Assembly (NCBI GenBank): GCA_021812285.1
Contig: JAKAOH010000007.1
Coordinates: forward strand, 1 to 51,855
Reading direction: 5' to 3'
DNA from: Acidobacteriota bacterium
GTDB taxonomy: Bacteria > Acidobacteriota > Terriglobia > Acidiferrales > UBA7541
DNA: 51,855 nucleotides
Position numbers and translations under genes: made by a program. The notes under the pieces are model-generated. The model saw nothing but the letters and a program-made list of their open reading frames with translations. It was not told where the DNA came from and made no database searches. Shown piece by piece: positions 10,283 through 17,777 of the stretch (positions within the stretch are counted from its first letter, which is position 1; every line of letters begins with the position of its first letter).

Positions 10283-11958
10283 TCCTCGTCTGGCTCATCG
10301 TCATTCCGCTGGCCACCGGCCTGGTTGCCGGCCTCGTGGCGCGCAAAAACGCGTTGCTCTGCCGCTGGCTCTCGCTTCTCGCCACGGTCGCCGGTTTCCT
10401 GATCTCGGTGGACCTCTGGGTCCGCAATTACGCGCACATCTCCCTGCTCACCCAGGAGCAATGGATCGCCCAGATCAACGTTCCGTGGATCGCGAGCTTC
10501 GGCATCCGGTTCCATCTGGCGATGGACGGCATGAGCCTGCTGCTCGTCACGCTCACCTTCCTGCTCGGTATCGCCAGCGTGATGATTAGTTGGCGCGAAA
10601 TCCACGACGGCGTCGGTTTCTTCCATTTCAATCTGCTCTGGGTGCTGGCCGGCATCGTCGGCGTTTTCCTGGCGATGGATCTGTTCCTTTTCTACTTCGC
10701 CTGGGAACTGATGCTGATCCCGATGTATTTCCTGATCGCGATCTGGGGCCACGAGCGCCGCGTCTACGCTTCGGTGAAATTCTTCCTGTTCACCCAGCTC
10801 AGCGGCCTGCTGATGCTCGTCGCGATTCTTGCGCTCTATTTCGCGCACCATGCCGCCACCGGCGTCTACACCTTTGAATACGATGCGCTGATGCACACGC
10901 CGCTCGCGCCGGGCACGGAAATGCTCATCATGCTGGGCTTTTTCGTCGCCTTCGCCGTCAAGCTGCCGATGTTCCCGTTTCATACGTGGCTGCCCGACGC
11001 GCACACCGAAGCGCCCACCGCCGGCAGCGTCATCCTGGCCGGCTTGTTGCTGAAAACCGGCGCGTACGGCCTGATCCGTTTCGTTCTGCCGCTGTTCCCC
11101 GCGGCGGCGCACCGCTTCGCGCCCATCGCCACCGGCCTTGCCATTGCCGGCATTCTCTACGGCGCGCTGCTTGCCTACGGCCAGACGGACGTGAAACGCC
11201 TCGTCGCGTACACCAGCGTCAGCCACCTGGGTTTCGTCCTGCTCGGCATTTTCATCGGCACGCCGCTCGCCATCGCCGGCGCGTTTATCACCATGATCGC
11301 GCACGGCATCAGCACCGGCTCGATGTTCATGATTTGCGGCATGGTCCAGGAACGCACGCACACCCGCGACATGGATCGCCTGGGCGGCTTGTGGGAAACG
11401 ATTCCTCGCCTCAGCGGCTCGGCCATGTTCTTCATGCTCGCTTCGGTCGGCCTGCCCGGCATCGGCGATTTCGTCGGCGAGTTCCTCGTCTTGCTGGGAA
11501 CGTATCAGGTCAGCCATAAACTGGCCGCGCTCGCGACCATCGGCGTCCTCTGCTCCACCTTCTACGGCCTGAAATTCGTCGCGCGCGGTTTCCACGGCTC
11601 GAATCGCAACCAGTGGAAGCTGGCCGATCTTTCCGCCCGCGAAATTCTGCTCATGGGCGCGATGATCGTCGTCGCGCTTTGGCTCGGCCTGTATCCGCAG
11701 CCGGTTCTGAACACGTTCGCGCCCACCGGGCAGCGCGTGGATCAGGCGTTCAACGGCCCCGTCATGGCGAAGCTTCAGCGGGGCGCGAAGTTGGTTCCGG
11801 CCGGCGTCTCCGGCCGCGCCGAATTCGCCGTTTCCGCGCCGACGCTTTCCCAAACACGGAACGGCCCGCGTCGCCAGGATTGGGCCGCTTCGCCCGCCCT
11901 CGCGCCGGCTGCCGCGCTGGCCCTCACTGACACTGGCTCCGCCGGAGGTAAGCGTTGA
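10279..11958 (+). CDS. nuoM: NADH-quinone oxidoreductase subunit M
   Basis: Antiporter-like proton-pumping subunit. Family motifs are present: FYFAWELMLIPMYFLIAIWG (conserved Glu), KLPMFPFHTWLPDAHTEAP, GSVILAGLLLKTGAYGLIRF and DVKRLVAYTSVSHLGF. The protein is 559 aa, about 50 longer than E. coli NuoM (509 aa). The excess is a C-terminal tail of roughly 65 residues rich in Ala, Pro and Arg after the last helix, without recognisable domains. It overlaps nuoL (ATGA) and nuoN (TTGA). Confidence 0.95.
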   Translation: MILVWLIVIPLATGLVAGLVARKNALLCRWLSLLATVAGFLISVDLWVRNYAHISLLTQEQWIAQINVPWIASFGIRFHLAMDGMSLLLVTLTFLLGIASVMISWREIHDGVGFFHFNLLWVLAGIVGVFLAMDLFLFYFAWELMLIPMYFLIAIWGHERRVYASVKFFLFTQLSGLLMLVAILALYFAHHAATGVYTFEYDALMHTPLAPGTEMLIMLGFFVAFAVKLPMFPFHTWLPDAHTEAPTAGSVILAGLLLKTGAYGLIRFVLPLFPAAAHRFAPIATGLAIAGILYGALLAYGQTDVKRLVAYTSVSHLGFVLLGIFIGTPLAIAGAFITMIAHGISTGSMFMICGMVQERTHTRDMDRLGGLWETIPRLSGSAMFFMLASVGLPGIGDFVGEFLVLLGTYQVSHKLAALATIGVLCSTFYGLKFVARGFHGSNRNQWKLADLSAREILLMGAMIVVALWLGLYPQPVLNTFAPTGQRVDQAFNGPVMAKLQRGAKLVPAGVSGRAEFAVSAPTLSQTRNGPRRQDWAASPALAPAAALALTDTGSAGGKR

Positions 11959-13397
11959 GTTCGGCTGATTTCACCGCTCTTCTGCCGCTGATCGTTCTGA
12001 GCGCCACGTCCGTCGTGGTGATGCTCGCGATCGCCTTCCATCGTAATCATCGGCTCACCGTTCTCCTCAGCTTCGCCGGCCTCGCTCTCTCGTTCTGGGC
12101 GCTCTGGCCGGCCGCTTCGGTCGTTCCGCTGCAGGTCACGCCGCTGCTCGTGATCGATCGCTTCTCGCTCTATTATTTCGGCCTGATTTTCGCCGCCACG
12201 GCCGCGATCGTCCTGATGAGCTACGGCTATCTCGAGCGGCACGACGTTCGCCGCGAGGAATTCTACATTCTGGTTCTCGTCGCGGCGCTGGGCTGCTGCG
12301 TGCTCGTCGCCGCCGACCACTTCATCTCGTTTTTCCTCGGCCTCGAAATCCTCAGCGTCACGCTCTACGCCCTTTCCGCCTATCTCACCGAGCGCGAAAT
12401 CTCGCTCGAAGCCGGCATGAAATATCTGGTGCTCGCCGCCGCCTCCGCCGCGTTCCTGCTCTTCGGCATGGCGCTCGTCTACGCCTCCACCGGCACGATG
12501 GCCTTTCCGCAAATCGCGAACGATCTGCTCTCGGGTGGCGCGGCGCACATCTGGGTCCTCGCCGGTGTCGCCTTCATGGTCACCGGCTTCGGATTCAAGC
12601 TCGCCGTCGTTCCGTTCCATCTCTGGACGCCGGACGTTTATCAGGGCGCGCCCGCTCCGGTCACCGCTCTCGTCGCCAGTATTTCCAAGGGCGCGATGTT
12701 CGCCGTCCTGTTGCGCTTCTTCTATCAATCCGGAGCCCGCGATCTCCACTCCACGCTGCTGATTTTCGCCATCATCGCCATCGCTTCGATGATCGTCGGC
12801 AACCTGCTCGCTCTCTTCCAGAACAACGTCAAGCGCATCCTCGCCTACAGCTCCATCGCCCACCTCGGCTATCTGCTTGTCGCTTTCGAAGCCGGCGGCA
12901 AAATGGGCGCTGCCGCGGGCACCTTCTACCTCACCGCCTACGTCATCACCACGCTCGGCGCGTTTGGTGTCATCGCCGCGCTCTCTTCTTCCGGGCGCGA
13001 CGCCGAGGATATCGAGGATTACCGCGGCCTCTTCTGGCGGCGTCCCGTGATCGCCACCATCTTCACCGCGATGCTCTTTTCGCTGGCGGGTATTCCCCTC
13101 ACCGCCGGTTTCCTGGGCAAGTTCTATACGGTTGCCGCGGGCGCGAGTTCCGCCCTGTGGTCCATGATTTTCGTGCTCGTCGTCGCCAGCGTGATCGGCG
13201 TCTTCTACTATCTGCGCGTCGTCATCGCCATCTTCGCCACCGAAAACGTTCCTTCCGATGCCGAGCGCCCGCTGCCCGCCGTTCACGCGGTTGGCGGAGC
13301 CACCCTGCTCGCTCTGGCGGTCGTGCTCATCTGGCTCGGCGTTTTCCCGCATCCCGTGCTCGACGCCATCCATAAGGCCGTGTCCGGCCTCTTCTGA
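11955..13397 (+). CDS. nuoN: NADH-quinone oxidoreductase subunit N
   Basis: Third antiporter-like subunit (480 aa), which sits next to NuoK in the membrane arm. Motifs: FFLGLEILSVTLYALSAYL (conserved Glu), GFGFKLAVVPFHLWTPDVY, PVTALVASISKGAMFAVLLRF and NVKRILAYSSIAHLGYLL. A TTG start at 11955 overlaps the nuoM stop and is preceded by GGAGG at 11944-11948, six bases away. It is the last gene of the visible nuo operon. No hairpin with a T-run follows; a new promoter begins 30 bp downstream. Confidence 0.95.
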   Translation: MSSADFTALLPLIVLSATSVVVMLAIAFHRNHRLTVLLSFAGLALSFWALWPAASVVPLQVTPLLVIDRFSLYYFGLIFAATAAIVLMSYGYLERHDVRREEFYILVLVAALGCCVLVAADHFISFFLGLEILSVTLYALSAYLTEREISLEAGMKYLVLAAASAAFLLFGMALVYASTGTMAFPQIANDLLSGGAAHIWVLAGVAFMVTGFGFKLAVVPFHLWTPDVYQGAPAPVTALVASISKGAMFAVLLRFFYQSGARDLHSTLLIFAIIAIASMIVGNLLALFQNNVKRILAYSSIAHLGYLLVAFEAGGKMGAAAGTFYLTAYVITTLGAFGVIAALSSSGRDAEDIEDYRGLFWRRPVIATIFTAMLFSLAGIPLTAGFLGKFYTVAAGASSALWSMIFVLVVASVIGVFYYLRVVIAIFATENVPSDAERPLPAVHAVGGATLLALAVVLIWLGVFPHPVLDAIHKAVSGLF

Positions 13398-13426
13398 CGG
13401 CCTCGGCGCTCACCGCGAATTCCGAA

Positions 13427-13455
13427 TTGACTCTCATAGGCACCGGGTATATAAG
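13427..13455 (+). promoter_or_regulatory. sigma70-like promoter after nuoN
   Basis: TTGACT (13427-13432) and TATAAG (13450-13455) each match the consensus hexamers in 5 of 6 positions and are separated by exactly 17 bp. Transcription would start near 13462 and give a leader of about 128 nt before the small ORF at 13590. Within that leader, GCGAGC/GCTCGC (13532-13537 and 13545-13550) forms a perfect 6-bp stem. The call rests on consensus match only. Confidence 0.5.
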
Positions 13456-13589
13456 TCGGCCAGTTGGCGGGGGGAGCCAAGTGTTTCCTTTATAGCCTGC
13501 GGCGTCTGCGCGGGAGCGCGCTTTAGCTGCCGCGAGCAAACGCCGCTCGCAGCCTCCGTCCAGCGAATCATCGCTTCGGAAGGTGACAA

Positions 13590-13742
13590 ATGGATTTCTC
13601 TCCTGTTCATTTGCTGCTCGCTCTGATTGGCACGGCCTTCGTCATCGCCATTCCGGCGGCCTATCTGTACTTCGCATTTGTCGCGGTCGGTCTGCTGCGC
13701 GATATCCGCGATTCCCTACGCGGAATGAGATCCTCCAGCTGA
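13590..13742 (+). CDS. small single-span membrane protein (50 aa)
   Basis: A 50-residue ORF that I do not recognise. It starts MDFSPVHLLLALIGTAF and has one long hydrophobic stretch (about residues 8-36), followed by a short basic and Ser-rich tail (RDIRDSLRGMRSSS), as expected for a one-helix membrane protein with the tail inside the cell. GGAAGG ends six bases before the ATG, and a near-consensus promoter lies about 130 bp upstream, so it is likely expressed separately from nuo. Its position just after nuoN suggests, without proof, a small respiratory-membrane factor. Confidence 0.5.
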   Translation: MDFSPVHLLLALIGTAFVIAIPAAYLYFAFVAVGLLRDIRDSLRGMRSSS

Positions 13743-14060
13743 TCGCGCATCGGTAAACGCGCGCCCAGCGTCCTGTGCCAGAAGTTCCCCGCATCGTCTT
13801 TCGGGGGTCGGAGCTCCAGAGCCTGCGTGGCAACCAGATTTTTGAGAAGGGCACGGCGGAACCTGTCCCGGCAAGGCCGGGAGTCCCTGAAGAATGGCGA
13901 CTTTTCCATGGAACTTGCAACTCGCGACACCAGCCGGCGTAGTGGCACGGGCACTCCTGCCCGTGCGGGTTGCCGCAGCTCGGATAATGCCGGAATGCGT
14001 GAATACGTGGGCACGTGTTTCGTTCCGGCTTTGCCCGCGCCTGTCCTACAATAGGCCGCG
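13743..14060. other. intergenic region before the Crp/Fnr gene
   Basis: No convincing gene. It contains the palindrome at 13945-13966 (listed separately). TACAAT at 14047-14052 could be a -10 box for the regulator at 14061, which would give an almost leaderless mRNA; no matching -35 box is seen. Confidence 0.4.
13945..13966. repeat. REP-like palindrome (9-bp perfect stem)
   Basis: GCACGGGCA, a CTCC loop, then TGCCCGTGC. A perfect 9-bp inverted repeat with a four-base loop in non-coding DNA. It resembles in style, but not in exact sequence, the GC-rich palindromes at 14793, 14906 and 15625, and is probably a dispersed palindromic repeat. Confidence 0.5.
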
Positions 14061-14759
14061 ATGAACCAGACCGCTTCCGCTCTCGAAACGCTTCGCCGCG
14101 TTCCTCTCTTTGCCGATCTCTCCGCTTCGGAACTGGAATATCTCGCCCAGCGCGCGATCGCGCGCCGCTGCGATGCCGGTGAAATGGTTTTTTCGGAAGC
14201 CGAACCCTGCCGCGGCCTTTACATCGTCCAATCCGGCCAGGTAAAGGTCTTCAAAACGTCCCCCGACGGCCGCGAACAGGTTCTGCTGATCGCCGGCCCG
14301 GGAAGCACCGTCGCGGAACTGCCCGTTTTCGATGGCGGCCCATATCCCGCTTCCGGCTCGGCCATCACCGAAGCCGCCGTTCTCGAAGTGCGCAAGGACG
14401 ACGTTCGCCAGCTCTGCCTCGATCACCCGGAAGTCGCGCTGAAACTGCTTCGCGTCGTTGGCGCGCGGCTGCGGCGTCTCGTGGCCATGGTCGAGGAGCT
14501 TTCCTTCACTACCGTCCGCCAGCGCCTGGCCGCCCTCCTGCTTCGCGAAGCCGAATCGCGCGGCCGCGCGACGCCGCAGGGCGTGGAATTCGATCTTCCG
14601 TGGACGCATCAGGAACTGGCCTCGCAGATCGGCACCGTCCGCGAACTCGTCTCGCGCAACCTCAGCCGCTTCCAATCCACGGGAGTGATTCGCGTGGAAG
14701 GCCGCAAAATCCTCGTCACCGATCGCAAGGCGCTCGAGGAAGAATCCCAATCCGCCTGA
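14061..14759 (+). CDS. Crp/Fnr family transcriptional regulator
   Basis: A 232-aa regulator with an N-terminal cyclic-nucleotide-binding-type beta-roll (about residues 12-130, with GLYIVQSGQVKVF and the G-E-x-V turn) and a C-terminal winged helix of the Crp type (about 150-225, HQELASQIGTVRELVSRNLS as the helix-turn-helix). It lacks the N-terminal Cys cluster of Fnr, so it is not an Fnr-type iron-sulfur sensor; the ligand cannot be told from sequence. It faces a hemerythrin gene that has a Crp-like palindrome upstream (15551-15562), making that gene a likely target. It is a general Crp/Fnr member and I would not assign a subfamily name. Confidence 0.88.
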   Translation: MNQTASALETLRRVPLFADLSASELEYLAQRAIARRCDAGEMVFSEAEPCRGLYIVQSGQVKVFKTSPDGREQVLLIAGPGSTVAELPVFDGGPYPASGSAITEAAVLEVRKDDVRQLCLDHPEVALKLLRVVGARLRRLVAMVEELSFTTVRQRLAALLLREAESRGRATPQGVEFDLPWTHQELASQIGTVRELVSRNLSRFQSTGVIRVEGRKILVTDRKALEEESQSA

Positions 14760-14976
14760 CTGTTGGCTCGCGGTTGGAGGGTTGGGCTGTTTGTAGGGGC
14801 GCGGTGCCCGCGCCCGCTCGCCTACGCGCTTTTCGCCGCAGCTTCCTTCGCGATTTCCACGTTTCCGCCTGACGGTTGTCTCACCGCCGAGCGTTTTGGC
14901 CGTTCGTAGGGGCGCGGTGCCCGCGCCCGCTCGCCTACGCGCCTTTCGCCGCGGCTTCCTTCGCGATTTCCACCAT
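14751..14976. repeat. 113-bp tandem duplication with palindromes at a convergent gene junction
   Basis: Two copies (14751-14863 and 14864-14976) in exact 113-bp register. Both begin TCCGCCTGAC, which in copy 1 is the end of the Crp/Fnr gene. Both contain GTAGGGGCGCGGTGCCCGCG (from 14793 and 14906), and both end with the sequence coding the hemerythrin C-terminus; only copy 2 belongs to the intact gene. The core GGGCGCG/CGCGCCC forms a 7-bp hairpin with an outer GTAGG/CCTAC arm. Divergence is concentrated in about 23 bp just before the palindrome. The palindromes may serve as bidirectional terminators for the two converging genes, but no T-run is seen. Confidence 0.8.
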
Positions 14977-15501
14977 CCGCACGTGCAACCGTTCGTGCGT
15001 TCCGTGGCCGATTTTTTCCTCTTCCATCCGCGCGAAATTCGCCGTCATCGCCTCTTCTTCCGCCGGCGAAAGCAGTCCCTCGGCCATGGGAAACAGCACG
15101 CCATTTTCTTTCTGAATGTGTTCGCGGAGCAGCCTCGCGTGCCGGCGCGCCGCTGCGGCCCATTCCTTTCCTGCCGTCGCGTCGCCCGCGCCGTAGGCTT
15201 TTGCCAATTCCGCTAGCCGCCGCGCCAGCGCTCGTCCCTCTTCGTGTTCGTGGAGCATCACGCCGATTGGCCCGCCATCCACCGGCATCCCTTTTTTCGC
15301 GAGCGTCGGGAACAAAAATTCTTCTTCCTTGCTGTGATGGCATTTGTCCACGAACACCGCGAAGAATTCGCTGATGTCTTCAATCAATGGCCCCTGCACC
15401 GTTTCTCCCCGCTCGAGTTTCGTGGCGAATTGTTCCGCCGCGCCGAGCATCCGTTCGATCGCCTCATGTTCTTTCCGCAAAATCACCGTAGGCTGCGCCA
15501 T
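14935..15501 (-). CDS. hemerythrin HHE domain protein
   Basis: A 188-aa four-helix-bundle protein of the HHE cation-binding (hemerythrin-like) family, expected to bind a di-iron centre and to sense or carry O2 or to act in NO/oxidative stress. Candidate ligands are H12, H55/H56 with E60 (CHHSKEEEF), H84/H86 (LHEHEEG), and H128 with E132 (EHIQKEN), in the usual H...HxxxE...H...HxxxE order. GGAGGGAG lies seven bases before the ATG, a strong ribosome-binding site. A Crp-like palindrome sits 50-61 bp upstream of the start. It converges with the Crp/Fnr gene, and its 3' end is duplicated in the 113-bp repeat. Confidence 0.9.
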   Translation of the reverse strand: MAQPTVILRKEHEAIERMLGAAEQFATKLERGETVQGPLIEDISEFFAVFVDKCHHSKEEEFLFPTLAKKGMPVDGGPIGVMLHEHEEGRALARRLAELAKAYGAGDATAGKEWAAAARRHARLLREHIQKENGVLFPMAEGLLSPAEEEAMTANFARMEEEKIGHGTHERLHVRMVEIAKEAAAKGA

Positions 15502-15548
15502 GTTCTCCCTCCTCAGGGCAAACCTTGCCGCGTTGCGCGCCGCCCGCC

Positions 15549-15564
15549 GATGACCTAGGTCACA
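15549..15564 (-). promoter_or_regulatory. candidate Crp/Fnr operator upstream of hemerythrin
   Basis: TGACCTAGGTCA (15551-15562) is a perfect 12-bp palindrome. Read towards the hemerythrin gene it is TGTGACCTAGGTCATC, which fits the Crp-type pattern TGTGA-N6-TCACA at 8 of 10 positions. Its centre is about 55 bp before the start codon. The neighbouring regulator is of the matching family; binding itself is inference. Confidence 0.5.
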
Positions 15565-15842
15565 GCGCTGACGTGACGTCGCAAAAGCCTAAGTGCAGCC
15601 ATCCCGAGGAGCGAGGTGTTCGGCGAGGACGGTTGGCAACCGTCCTCAAAAAGAATCGGCAGACCGGCGATCTTCGCGTCGCGGAAGGCCTGTGGAATCA
15701 ACGAGATGCATTGGCAATCATCCCCCTTGGACAAGTATGGCAGCTTTGGGCTACCGTGTCCGTTGCCGGAGCTTTCTAGATGCGCCGGCCAATCTCAACC
15801 CGGGAACACATTAGGACGCTGTGCCCCGGCCGATTCAGGCTC
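15565..15842. other. intergenic region with a perfect hairpin
   Basis: No gene seen. At 15625-15647, GAGGACGGTT and AACCGTCCTC form a perfect 10-bp stem around a 3-base loop, followed by AAAAAG. The preceding CATCCCGAGGAGCGAGG resembles short repeats common in acidobacterial intergenic DNA. The frame of the next gene is open back to 15780, but I see no ribosome-binding site there. Confidence 0.5.
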
Positions 15843-16742
15843 ATGGCGCTGTTTAAGTTCTATTGTGACGAAAGCTACGACTCCGATCCGCATCAAGACG
15901 AGTCTAGGCTGTTCGACCCGACGGCAAAGCCTCACGTGCCTCAGACATTTGCCGTCGCTGGATTTATTGCCCCAGAAAACGTTTGGGAGAGAGTTGAACG
16001 TAGATGGAACAATGCTAACCGTTTCTTCAAGGTGAGCAGATTCCACGCCGCAAACGTGAACGCTAGAGATGGTGAATACGAGGGCTGGAAGAAGGGCAAG
16101 AGGAACAGATACGTCCGGCGGTTGCTGCGTATCTTGACGGATCAGCGCTTGCAGCTGCACGCATTCGCATGCGGGATGTTTGCGCGCGACTACGAAAGAA
16201 TCATCAGTGAAAAGGGCAGGGAAAACTTCGGACCGCCGTATATCGCGTGCTTTAAGTCTTGCGTATCAATGCTTGCGCAGCAAATGGAGCTCGGCGGATT
16301 TCCGGAGGAGGACAAATTCTCCGTGGTTCTCGACCGAAACGAGTGGGAATTGGAGGCAGTGAAGATATTCTACGATCTGAAGGACACTACAGAGTGGCCC
16401 TTCCACAGCCGCCTTGAGACGTGCGCACCGGGGTCATCGGCTGAGATCGCAGCACTTCAAACAGCCGACTTAATCACGTACGACACTTTCAAACTTCTGC
16501 ACGGAAAGCACCGCGGAATCGAGAACGTATGCCGGTCACTCGAATCAATGTTCGGAAGGAATGGATTTTATGGCGTCTATTTTGAGCAGGACACGCTAAA
16601 TAGGATCAAAGAAGCGGCCGAGAACTCCAGTTGCCTTCGCGGAAAGTTCGTTGTCAATTTCCCGCCCCCCGACACAACGGAGGCCGCCGAAAAATACCGC
16701 CGACAAGTGAGCGAGTGGAGGGAGAGGGCAAAAAAGCGATAG
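15843..16742 (+). CDS. DUF3800 domain-containing protein
   Basis: A 299-aa protein of the DUF3800 family, recognised from the N-terminal FYCDESYDSD motif, an internal VVLDRNEWE strand and the C-terminal acidic LQTADLITY motif. These spaced Asp/Glu residues resemble an RNase H-like active site, and family members are often found on mobile DNA or near defence genes, but no activity is established. The ATG at 15843 is chosen because DUF3800 proteins start directly before the Y-x-D-E-S strand; an in-frame ATG at 15780 would add 21 unconserved residues. Codon use is clearly different from the nuo genes (more A/T-ending codons, lower GC), suggesting acquisition by transfer. It lies next to a broken transposase. 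Confidence 0.8.
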   Translation: MALFKFYCDESYDSDPHQDESRLFDPTAKPHVPQTFAVAGFIAPENVWERVERRWNNANRFFKVSRFHAANVNARDGEYEGWKKGKRNRYVRRLLRILTDQRLQLHAFACGMFARDYERIISEKGRENFGPPYIACFKSCVSMLAQQMELGGFPEEDKFSVVLDRNEWELEAVKIFYDLKDTTEWPFHSRLETCAPGSSAEIAALQTADLITYDTFKLLHGKHRGIENVCRSLESMFGRNGFYGVYFEQDTLNRIKEAAENSSCLRGKFVVNFPPPDTTEAAEKYRRQVSEWRERAKKR

Positions 16743-16849
16743 AATGTTCACAACGGGAACGAGAAAGACAACAGGGCCGCGGAAGGAAACCAGCGATAAG
16801 ATCCACCCTTATACACGTGACGCATTCCACTCGCTTCTCAAAAAGGCCA

Positions 16850-17777
16850 TCACGACGCCCCTACTGAAGACCGCTCCAAAATCCTCTTAAGCAGCAAGCT
16901 CCCTTGATCCCTGCGGCTGCAGCGGAAAGCGTATTCGCCCAAGTACGCTTGCAAGTATTTCCGGCTCAAGTTGTGGCAGACCCCGCCAATTCCGCGCTTC
17001 AGAAGGCCCCAGAATCCCCCAATGTTTAGAGTATGGACATCGCCAGAAACATAGACCTTCGCGCCGTGGCGAATGCGTTTGTGCGCGCAGCCATGCCTTT
17101 CCAAACCGCCGTAGGCTAGAAACCATCGGTGAAAATGGTGCTTCCCGGCAGGACACATTCCTGTGCCAGCCCATGCAGAGTGTTCCTCCTCGCGTCTGGG
17201 GCGACACGGGCGACCACACGGCCAATGCGCCCATTTCCGCCGCGCCCAGCCATGCCGACGATAACTGTCTCTTGCCTATCGCCCGCCGGCGGCCGGCCGC
17301 GCACGCCAACTCGGTGCCGCCCTTTTCCGCCGTGATAGGTCTCATCTATCTCCACCGTCGAACCATCCAATTGAAAACCATCCTCGGCCAGAAGGCTGCG
17401 GGCTCGGTGGAAGATGCGCCAAGCGGTCTTATAGGTGACCCCGATTTCCCGCTGAATCTGCTTGGCGGAGACCCGCAGCGGGAGGACCCCACCAGGTACA
17501 TCGCGCAGAACCAGGCCTTGAGCGAAGTGCTGGACCTCCCGAAGACAGTGCCCGCGAGCGGATAAATGTGGTGCCCGCAGTAATCGCAGGCGCATGCAGT
17601 ACGGTTGCCCGCATGGTGATGCTTGCAGTCCTGGCCGCACTTCGCGCAATGCGCGATGCCATTCGGCCGGCGTTGCTCTGCAACCCAGGCCAAGCAAGCG
17701 GTGTCGCTCGCAAACTCATTGTCGAAGTCCCGGACGCTGTAGCGCAAGTGCTCGGGAATGCTCTGCCTGAGATTCAT
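16850..17777 (-). pseudogene. IS1595-family transposase, two frameshifts
   Basis: The three reading frames together spell one transposase of the IS1595 type. The N-terminal zinc ribbon (CAKCGQDC, CDYCGHHIYPLAGTVF, then LKAWFCAMYLV) is in one frame from 17777. The central part (VSAKQIQREIGVTYKTAW, then the first acidic residues in EIDETYHGGKG) is in a second frame. The C-terminal part (LAYGGLERHG, then HTLNIGGFWGLLKRGI) is in a third. The first shift is near 17470, where one G seems missing in CTGCGGGTCTCC as read on the coding strand. The second is near 17123, in ACCGATGGTTTCTAG, where one base is also missing. Terminal inverted repeats were not identified. It is very likely inactive unless the shifts are sequencing errors. 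Confidence 0.82.

Noticed and set aside
14822-15343. minus-strand frame ending in EIAKEAAAKSA, like hemerythrin
   Set aside because: Its end comes from copy 1 of the 113-bp duplication and the rest is a different frame of the hemerythrin gene; not a second gene.
14751-15647. CRISPR array suggested by repeated GC-rich palindromes
   Set aside because: Only two copies of one unit, with no regular spacers and no cas genes.
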